NCBI GenBank assembly: GCA_902600395.1 | Contig: CACKJL010000028.1 | Location: 1-12,368, forward strand | Length of the DNA stretch: 12,368 nt | From: an uncultured Prochlorococcus sp. | GTDB lineage: Bacteria > Cyanobacteriota > Cyanobacteriia > PCC-6307 > Cyanobiaceae | Direction of reading: 5' to 3' | Shown: positions 7,879 to 12,368 of the stretch, piece by piece | Numbering within the stretch: the first letter of the stretch is position 1 | Layout of the letters: each line of letters opens with the position of its first letter | Made by a program: the position numbers and the translations under genes | The notes under the pieces: model-generated | Seen by the model: only the letters and a program-made list of their open reading frames with translations | Database searches by the model: none | Told to the model about the DNA's origin: nothing

Positions 7879-8288
7879 GAACCATTAGTAAGCTTTAGCA
7901 CTACGTCCATATCATCTGTCTTACCAAAAACAGTATGAACACCATCTAGATGGGGCTGTGGTTCATAAACTATGAAAAACTGACTACCACCTGTATCCTT
8001 TCCTGCATGAGCCATAGACAGTGAGCCTTTTAGATGTTTATTGGAATTAATTTCACATTTAATGTTATATCCAGGGCCTCCAGTTCCTGGCATACCAGAA
8101 GCTCCATCACGAGTATTTGGACATCCGCCCTGAGCCATAAATCCTGGAATAACTCTATGAAATGCTAGACCATCATAAAAACCATCACTAATTAGGCTCG
8201 TGAAGTTTTTAACTGTATTAGGTGCGTCGTCAGAGAAAAATTGAATATTAATGTCCCCAACTTCTGTTTCAAATAATGCAGATGTCAT
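7851..8288 (-). CDS. Cyclophilin-type peptidyl-prolyl isomerase
   Basis: Catalyses cis-trans isomerisation of peptidyl-prolyl bonds and so assists protein folding. The 145-residue protein is a single cyclophilin domain with no signal peptide or membrane segment, so it is likely cytoplasmic. The signature FHRVIPGFMAQGG spans 43-55 and contains the catalytic Arg (R45), F50 and Q53. GSQFFI is at 101-106 and HLDGVHTVFG at 113-122. The Trp that binds cyclosporin in human cyclophilin A is replaced by His at 113, as in many bacterial members. It is the last gene of the dnaK-dnaJ-DUF3110 minus-strand series, 37 bp after the DUF3110 gene, which suggests co-transcription with chaperones, and it ends 4 bp from the ribBA stop codon. 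The family is certain; the specific client proteins are unknown. Confidence 0.94.
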   Translation of the reverse strand: MTSALFETEVGDINIQFFSDDAPNTVKNFTSLISDGFYDGLAFHRVIPGFMAQGGCPNTRDGASGMPGTGGPGYNIKCEINSNKHLKGSLSMAHAGKDTGGSQFFIVYEPQPHLDGVHTVFGKTDDMDVVLKLTNGSKIIKATIK

Positions 8289-8325
8289 GTTTTATTTGTT
8301 TAGTAATTAATAGATATTTTAGTAG

Positions 8326-8709
8326 CTAAAGCAACTTTTCAAGGTTTTCCTTAATAGTGTTTATATCAATGCTAGCTTTATTACTATTTTTGTCTTCCTC
8401 CCAATTTTCAACTTCTAGGTTTTTCTGTGGTGGTGAAATTAGTAACCTATCTTCAGCGGTTTTAGGTACAAAATTTTTTTCTACTAATTTGCTTTCATAA
8501 TCTAATTTAATACAGAAATCTCTTATTTCATCTATATTAATCATCTCAACCGTTGGCAAAGGAAAATCTTGAGCTTCTAGAAGACCACAATATCTTGTTG
8601 CATCATCCTTATCTTCAAACATAAGAACAATTGTTCTTCCTTTAAGTTCGATTGAATGAATTCCCTCCTTATCTGTTCCTGAATTATATAAAAGAACAAA
8701 TACGTTCAT
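8326..8709 (-). CDS. DUF3110 family protein, function unknown
   Basis: I recognise this 127-residue protein as a DUF3110 member, a family of small proteins conserved in cyanobacteria and, as I recall, in plastid-bearing eukaryotes. The recognisable part is the N-terminal 70 residues: MNVFVLLYN, then IVLMFEDKDDATRYCGLLEAQDFPLPTVE (27-55) and an IDEIRDFC segment (59-66). The alternation of short hydrophobic strands with a central helix suggests a compact alpha/beta fold. The tail after residue 95 is acidic and lysine-rich and looks disordered until a final helix. There is no signal peptide, transmembrane segment or catalytic motif. It lies 18 bp downstream of dnaJ and 37 bp upstream of a cyclophilin gene on the same strand, so a role connected with protein folding is possible, but that is inference from position only. 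Confidence 0.85.
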   Translation of the reverse strand: MNVFVLLYNSGTDKEGIHSIELKGRTIVLMFEDKDDATRYCGLLEAQDFPLPTVEMINIDEIRDFCIKLDYESKLVEKNFVPKTAEDRLLISPPQKNLEVENWEEDKNSNKASIDINTIKENLEKLL

Positions 8710-8727
8710 GAGTATCGATTTTTCTAT

Positions 8728-9669
8728 TTATATAATATTTGATTGAGAATCAGAAAGTGATAATTCTTGTAATCTTGTATATAAAGCAATTTCTTCATCA
8801 TTAATATCAGCGGGTATCACTACCAGGATTTCAACAAATTGATCACCTACATTATCTTCGAAAGTTAAACCCCTCCCTTTCAAACGTAACATTCTTCCAG
8901 TAGATGATTTTGGTGGTACTTGAAGTGTGACATTTCCATCAAGGGTAGGAACCTCAACTGCACAACCAAGAAGAGCATCATGAGGAAATAACTCTAATTT
9001 ATATAGAACTCTTAAACCATCAATTCTTAGACCACTTTCCGTTTGAACTTTTAACTGTAGATAATGATCTTTACCTCCTCTTGCAATATTTTCAAGTCTT
9101 AATCGCCATCCATCTCCAGCAAAAGGTGGTGTATCAACTTCTACTACAGTTTCATCTTCAAGCTCAATTAAAATTGAAGCTCCATTTAATGCCTCATCAG
9201 GAGTTAATTCAATAATTGTCTCGATATCTTGGTGGAGTTTAACAGGAGGTGGCTCTACTGGAGAGGTTGTAGGATAATCATGACTATTAAATTCGTCATT
9301 ATTTTTATTTATGGATTCATCATCAAATGATTCATCATCATATTCATCGTAATTCTTTGGTGAATATTCATATCCAAATAATGAATCAAGATAATCTTGA
9401 AAGTCAGGAAAACCTTTCTCGAAGTTATTATTTTTTTTATCATCCTGGTTTTTTTCATACGAAATATTTTTTCTTGCATTAGGATCACGAAGATATTCGT
9501 ATGCTTCGTTAATTAATTTAAATCTTTCTTCTGCATTAAGATCATTTTTATTTAAATCTGGATGCCATTTTCTTGCTTCTCTTCGAAAGGCCTTTTTAAG
9601 TTCTTTATCATCGAAATCAGGGGATAAACCCAAAATCGACAAATAGTCTTTTTTAGAGGAAGTAGTCAT
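8728..9669 (-). CDS. dnaJ: Type II J-domain co-chaperone (DnaJ3-like)
   Basis: J-domain protein expected to deliver clients to, and stimulate ATP hydrolysis by, the DnaK encoded immediately upstream. With the ATG at 9669 it has 313 residues. The J domain covers about 7-70 with the invariant HPD at 36-38 (RKWHPDLN). The next 75 residues form an Asp/Asn/Glu-rich linker in place of the usual Gly/Phe-rich region. The two C-terminal substrate-binding domains start near 147 (IETIIELTPDEALNG) and 226 (LELFPHDALLGCAVEVPTLDG), with VPPKSSTGRMLRLKGRG at 251-267. The CxxCxGxG zinc finger is absent, making it a class B (type II) protein. In-frame ATGs at 9702 and 9684 would add 11 or 5 residues with no better ribosome site; I chose 9669 because it sits close to the J domain. 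It overlaps dnaK by 17 bp at this start. The pairing resembles cyanobacterial dnaK3-dnaJ3. Confidence 0.92.
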   Translation of the reverse strand: MTTSSKKDYLSILGLSPDFDDKELKKAFRREARKWHPDLNKNDLNAEERFKLINEAYEYLRDPNARKNISYEKNQDDKKNNNFEKGFPDFQDYLDSLFGYEYSPKNYDEYDDESFDDESINKNNDEFNSHDYPTTSPVEPPPVKLHQDIETIIELTPDEALNGASILIELEDETVVEVDTPPFAGDGWRLRLENIARGGKDHYLQLKVQTESGLRIDGLRVLYKLELFPHDALLGCAVEVPTLDGNVTLQVPPKSSTGRMLRLKGRGLTFEDNVGDQFVEILVVIPADINDEEIALYTRLQELSLSDSQSNII

Positions 9670-11647
9670 TGTCCCATGGATCATCGTCCCTAGAATTACC
9701 ATACCTCGAATTTCTATAATTTCTATTCATTTGATTATCCCAAGGATCATCATCCCAATCATCTGAAAAGAGTTCATCCTTTAATGATCCAAATGTATTT
9801 TTAATGCTTTGTAAGGGATTACTATCAGTTTTCTTTTCTGCCGCAAATTTTCTGTTTAAGCCGAATAATGCTTCTTGAAGAGAACTTACTGAAATTTCTA
9901 ATTCTTGAGGATCATCGTCATCAATATATTCTTCAACATCTTGAATGGCTAATTCAACAGCTCTTTGTTGCCTCTCAGCACCATAAGGTCCAAATTCTAA
10001 TGAAGCATCCCTAAGCCTTCTCTCAGCTTGCGCAATAAGAGTTAAAGCACTGTTTTTTCTATCAATTACAGATCTTCTCTTTCTATCTTCATTAGCTTTT
10101 TCTTTAGCTTCTTCAATTATCGAATTTATTTCTTGTTCATTTAAATTAGAACCTCCAGAGATTGTAACTGTTTGCTTTCTTCCAGTTGTCCTATCAGTAG
10201 CACTTACTTCTAAAAGACCGTTAGCATCAATATCAAATGCTACCTGGACTTGTGGTATTCCTCTTGGAGCTGGAGGTATTCCTGATAGTCTAAATTTACC
10301 AAGTGATTTATTTTCAGAGGCTAAAGGCCTTTCTCCTTGACGTACTTGAACAACTACTGATGATTGATTAGCTTCAGATGTACTAAAAACGTCCGATTGT
10401 CTTACTGGTATTGGTGTATTACGAGGAATAAGTACCTTCATAAGACCACCAATAGTTTCTAAACCTAAAGATAAGGGAGTAACGTCATTTAGGAGTAAAT
10501 CTTGTAAATCACCGTTGATTATTCCGGATTGTATTGCTGCACCAATTGCAACAACTTCATCTGGATTAACCGATTGACAGGGATCATTAGGAACAAGAGT
10601 CTTTACTAATTGTTGAACCATTGGAATTCTGGTGCTGCCACCCACAAGAACTACCTCATCTATTTCTTCTGCGTTCCATCCGGAGTCTTCTAATGCTATT
10701 TGCACCGGCTCCAATAATCTATCTAAAAGATCTTGAGATAATGATTCAAATATTTTTCTATCTAAGGTCTCCTCAATATGTAATGGACCCTCTTTACTTG
10801 TGGTGATAAAAGGTAAGGATATTTTTGTTTTTTGCAATCCAGATAATTCACATTTAGCTTTTTCGGCAGCTTCAGTTAATCTCTGTAAAGCTTGTCTATC
10901 CCTTCTCAGATCAATTTCATATTTAGCAAGAAATTTTTCTGCAAGCCAATCTACTATTTTTGAATCAAAATTGTTTCCTCCCAACTGTGTATCACCACAA
11001 GTGGCTTTAACATCAAATACACCATTAGAAATTTTCAATAATGATACGTCAAATGTTCCTCCTCCTAAATCAAAAACCAAAACATTATTAGAAGAACTTT
11101 TTTCAAACCCATAAGCTAGAGCAGCAGCAGTAGGTTCATTTAGTATTCTATCTACTTTAATACCAGCTAATATTGCAGAATCTTTTGTAGCTTGCCGTTG
11201 AGATTCGTTAAAGTAAGCAGGTACAGTAATAACTGCAGAATCAACAGTATCTCCAAGATAGGTTTCAGCATCATTAATTAATTTTCTAATCAATGAGCTC
11301 ACTAATTCTTCTGGTGCATACTCTCTTTCTGTATTTGGACTAAGAACTCTTACGCTTCCAGTATTGTTAGCCTTTACATTGTAAGGAACAGAAATACTAT
11401 TTTCATCTAATTCATCCCAGTCACTGCCAATAAATCTCTTTAGGTTATAAAAGGTATTCTTAGGATTTAGAACAAGTTGTCTTCTTGCTTGATCTCCTAT
11501 TACTATTTCTTTGTCTTTTGTAAATCCAACTATTGAAGGTGTAGTTCTAGAACCTTCAGAATTAGCAATAACAATTGGACGACCAGCTTCTATAACTCCG
11601 ACAACAGAGTTAGTAGTACCCAAATCAATTCCAACTATTTGCCCCAT
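9653..11647 (-). CDS. dnaK: Hsp70 chaperone DnaK (DnaK3-like)
   Basis: ATP-dependent Hsp70 chaperone of 664 residues. The nucleotide-binding domain carries all three Hsp70 signatures: IDLGTTNS (7-14), VFDLGGGTFDVS (191-202) and VLVGGSTRIPMVQQLVK (333-349). The interdomain linker and start of the substrate-binding domain read DLLLNDVTPLSLGLETIGG (383-401), followed by the beta sandwich and a helical lid ending near 600. The tail differs from E. coli DnaK: it has no EEVKD-like end, but an acidic, Asn/Arg/Trp-containing segment with the motif DDDPWDN repeated at 632-638 and 654-660, ending in DYFL. Cyanobacteria have several DnaK paralogs; the tail plus an overlapping downstream type II dnaJ suggests the DnaK3 type, reported as essential and thylakoid-associated, but I cannot confirm the orthology here. 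No CIRCE operator or clear Shine-Dalgarno sequence is visible upstream. Confidence 0.96.
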   Translation of the reverse strand: MGQIVGIDLGTTNSVVGVIEAGRPIVIANSEGSRTTPSIVGFTKDKEIVIGDQARRQLVLNPKNTFYNLKRFIGSDWDELDENSISVPYNVKANNTGSVRVLSPNTEREYAPEELVSSLIRKLINDAETYLGDTVDSAVITVPAYFNESQRQATKDSAILAGIKVDRILNEPTAAALAYGFEKSSSNNVLVFDLGGGTFDVSLLKISNGVFDVKATCGDTQLGGNNFDSKIVDWLAEKFLAKYEIDLRRDRQALQRLTEAAEKAKCELSGLQKTKISLPFITTSKEGPLHIEETLDRKIFESLSQDLLDRLLEPVQIALEDSGWNAEEIDEVVLVGGSTRIPMVQQLVKTLVPNDPCQSVNPDEVVAIGAAIQSGIINGDLQDLLLNDVTPLSLGLETIGGLMKVLIPRNTPIPVRQSDVFSTSEANQSSVVVQVRQGERPLASENKSLGKFRLSGIPPAPRGIPQVQVAFDIDANGLLEVSATDRTTGRKQTVTISGGSNLNEQEINSIIEEAKEKANEDRKRRSVIDRKNSALTLIAQAERRLRDASLEFGPYGAERQQRAVELAIQDVEEYIDDDDPQELEISVSSLQEALFGLNRKFAAEKKTDSNPLQSIKNTFGSLKDELFSDDWDDDPWDNQMNRNYRNSRYGNSRDDDPWDNDYFL
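9672..9756. repeat. Direct repeat pair encoding DDDPWDN in DnaK tail
   Basis: The 19-bp segments 9672-9690 and 9738-9756 differ at only two positions and lie 66 bp (22 codons) apart in the same dnaK frame. Both encode the DDDPWDN motif. The copy at 9672-9690 lies just before the dnaJ start codon at 9669 and contains the alternative in-frame dnaJ ATG at 9684. Confidence 0.8.
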
Positions 11648-11860
11648 GATTTTAGATCGCTAAATTAAAGCAAAATTTACTAATAATTTAATTAATTTTT
11701 GTCTTAGATATTTACATATAATAGTAAAAATCAAATATTTTCAACTTAATTTAAATAAATAAGATTATTTATAACTTGTCAAAAAGATTACTATCTATTT
11801 TAAAAAATTCTATAGAGACAAAGTTGTTGATGTAGTTAACCCAAATAAACTAATATAAAA
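11648..11860. other. 213-bp AT-rich gap between tRNA-Ser and dnaK
   Basis: This is the longest gap in the window. I see no open frame of note, no CIRCE-like operator and no strong GC stem-loop terminator after the tRNA, only a short T run directly downstream of its 3' end. The gap probably carries the dnaK promoter. Confidence 0.5.
11718..11782 (-). promoter_or_regulatory. Candidate dnaK promoter elements
   Basis: On the minus strand a perfect TTGACA is at 11777-11782, but its -10 position reads only TTTATT. Nearer to dnaK, TTGAAA (11739-11744) and TATTAT (11718-11723) each match consensus at five of six, with a short 15-bp spacer. One of these may start the dnaK transcript; neither is decisive in this AT-rich DNA. 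Confidence 0.25.
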
Positions 11861-11947
11861 CGGAGAGAGAGGGATTCGAACCCTCGATAAAGTTGCCCCT
11901 ATACAGCATTTCCAGTGCTGCGCCTTCAACCACTCGGCCACCTCTCC
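11861..11947 (-). tRNA. trnS-GGA: tRNA-Ser(GGA)
   Basis: The 87-nt minus-strand sequence folds as a class II tRNA. The acceptor strands GGAGAGG and TCTCTCC pair with one terminal G-U, and the discriminator is G73 (complement of C11861), as in serine tRNAs. The D arm begins TGGCCGAGTGG. The anticodon stem CAGCA/TGCTG encloses loop CTGGAAA, giving anticodon GGA, which reads UCC and UCU. A long variable arm typical of tRNA-Ser follows, then the T arm GAGGG-TTCGAAT-CCCTC. The 3' CCA is not encoded; the next bases are a T run. The gene is upstream of dnaK on the same strand but 213 bp away, and divergent from the ferredoxin gene. Confidence 0.97.
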
Positions 11948-11996
11948 CAGGATTATCATTTTAACCCCTTATCATCCCATTTTTGAGGAAAGTTAT
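11948..11996. promoter_or_regulatory. Divergent tRNA-Ser / ferredoxin control region
   Basis: Only 49 bp separate two genes that point away from each other, so at least part of both promoters should lie here. On the plus strand TATCAT (11954-11959) is a -10 candidate for the ferredoxin gene. On the minus strand TAAAAT (11958-11963) is placed suitably for the tRNA. No good -35 is seen for either. The ribosome site GAGGAAAG at 11985-11992 supports the TTG start at 11997. Confidence 0.3.
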
Positions 11997-12368
11997 TTGA
12001 AAAAGACTTTCACAGTCACCATTAAAAATAAAGAAACCGGAAAGGTCTACCAAGAGCAGGTTAATAGTGACGAGTATATACTTAAGGAATTTGAAAAGAA
12101 AGGTTTTAAACTTGCGTATTCATGTAGAAATGGTTGCTGTACAAGTTGTGCTGTTAAGATAAAATCTGGTAATTTGCAACAACCTGAAGCCATGGGTGTA
12201 TCTCAAGCTTTAAAAGACAAGGGTTATGCACTTCTTTGTGTTGCGAAAGCAACATCAGATCTTGAGGTTGAAACTACATATGAAGACGAAGTATACGATT
12301 TACAATTTGGCCAATATTTTGGAAGGGGAAATACAAGAGTTGCGCCACCTTGGGAATTTGAGGAAGAT
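11997..12368 (+). CDS. FdC2-type [2Fe-2S] ferredoxin, 3' partial
   Basis: Soluble electron carrier with a plant-type [2Fe-2S] cluster. The open frame runs off the window end, giving 124 residues. The start is TTG at 11997, supported by GAGGAAAG with GAGG at 11985-11988, 8 nt upstream; no in-frame ATG or GTG precedes it. Cluster ligands follow the canonical C-x4-C-x2-C-x29-C spacing: C43, C48, C51 and C81. The extra Cys at 47 (CRNGCCTSCAVKIKSG), the YALLCV block, and the C-terminal extension after the core (EDEVYDLQFGQYFGRG, about 96-111) match my memory of the FdC2 proteins of plants and cyanobacteria, not of photosynthetic PetF. FdC2 loss in plants causes chlorophyll-deficient phenotypes, and its electron partners are unsettled. 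The gene is divergent from tRNA-Ser with only a 49-bp gap. Confidence 0.93.
   Translation, partial: MKKTFTVTIKNKETGKVYQEQVNSDEYILKEFEKKGFKLAYSCRNGCCTSCAVKIKSGNLQQPEAMGVSQALKDKGYALLCVAKATSDLEVETTYEDEVYDLQFGQYFGRGNTRVAPPWEFEED

Noticed and set aside
8289..8325. Separate promoter or small RNA between the DUF3110 and cyclophilin genes
   Set aside because: The 37-bp gap is AT-rich but has no convincing hexamer pair or hairpin; read-through from the upstream gene is simpler.
10621..11114. Two plus-strand open frames opposite dnaK
   Set aside because: Both are antisense to strongly conserved Hsp70 signatures, have no promoter or ribosome site and no recognisable protein family.
11648..11860. CIRCE heat-shock operator upstream of dnaK
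   Set aside because: No TTAGCACTC / GAGTGCTAA arms or close variants are visible.
11861..11947. tRNA-Ser as an integration site with a mobile island
   Set aside because: No integrase, no repeat of the tRNA 3' end and no change in composition are seen on either side; neighbours are housekeeping genes.

Overview
This AT-rich window is a compact, gene-dense piece of a marine picocyanobacterial chromosome. I infer a Prochlorococcus of the low-GC (high-light type) group. The reasons are the very low GC content, short intergenic gaps with several overlapping genes, a fused RibBA with a C-terminal extension, a DUF3110 protein, a DnaK-DnaJ pair with overlapping genes, and an FdC2-type ferredoxin shared by cyanobacteria and plastids. 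This assignment comes from remembered family features, not from a database search.

Layout, left to right. leuS (+, 8-2578) starts with GTG and runs tail-to-tail into pgi (-, 2575-4158), the two stop codons sharing a palindromic TTAA. A 152-bp divergent spacer separates pgi from purN (+, 4311-4994). purN in turn overlaps the end of argC (-, 4978-6033) by 17 bp. A 76-88 bp divergent spacer with apparently shared -10 bases lies between argC and ribBA (+, 6122-7846). ribBA ends 4 bp from a cyclophilin gene. That gene is the last of a minus-strand chaperone cluster read dnaK (9653-11647), dnaJ (8728-9669), DUF3110 (8326-8709), cyclophilin (7851-8288). Upstream of dnaK is a 213-bp AT-rich gap, then tRNA-Ser(GGA) on the minus strand (11861-11947). 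Divergent from the tRNA is the start of a plant-type [2Fe-2S] ferredoxin gene (+, from 11997) that leaves the window unfinished.

How the genes relate. Most of the window is single-copy housekeeping: leucyl-tRNA charging, hexose-phosphate isomerisation, purine synthesis, arginine synthesis and riboflavin synthesis, arranged as alternating convergent and divergent single genes. The one functionally coherent group is the folding cluster: an Hsp70 with an acidic C-terminal tail, its type-II J-protein partner, an uncharacterised DUF3110 protein, and a peptidyl-prolyl isomerase. By synteny and type it resembles the cyanobacterial DnaK3-DnaJ3 pair.

I found no mobile element, CRISPR array, phage gene, toxin-antitoxin pair or defence system, and nothing I would call a wholly new system. 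The best leads are the DUF3110 protein inside the chaperone cluster, the repeated DDDPWDN motif in the DnaK tail whose second copy lies just before the overlap with dnaJ, the FdC2-type ferredoxin, the 150-residue RibBA extension, and the shared-base divergent promoter between argC and ribBA.
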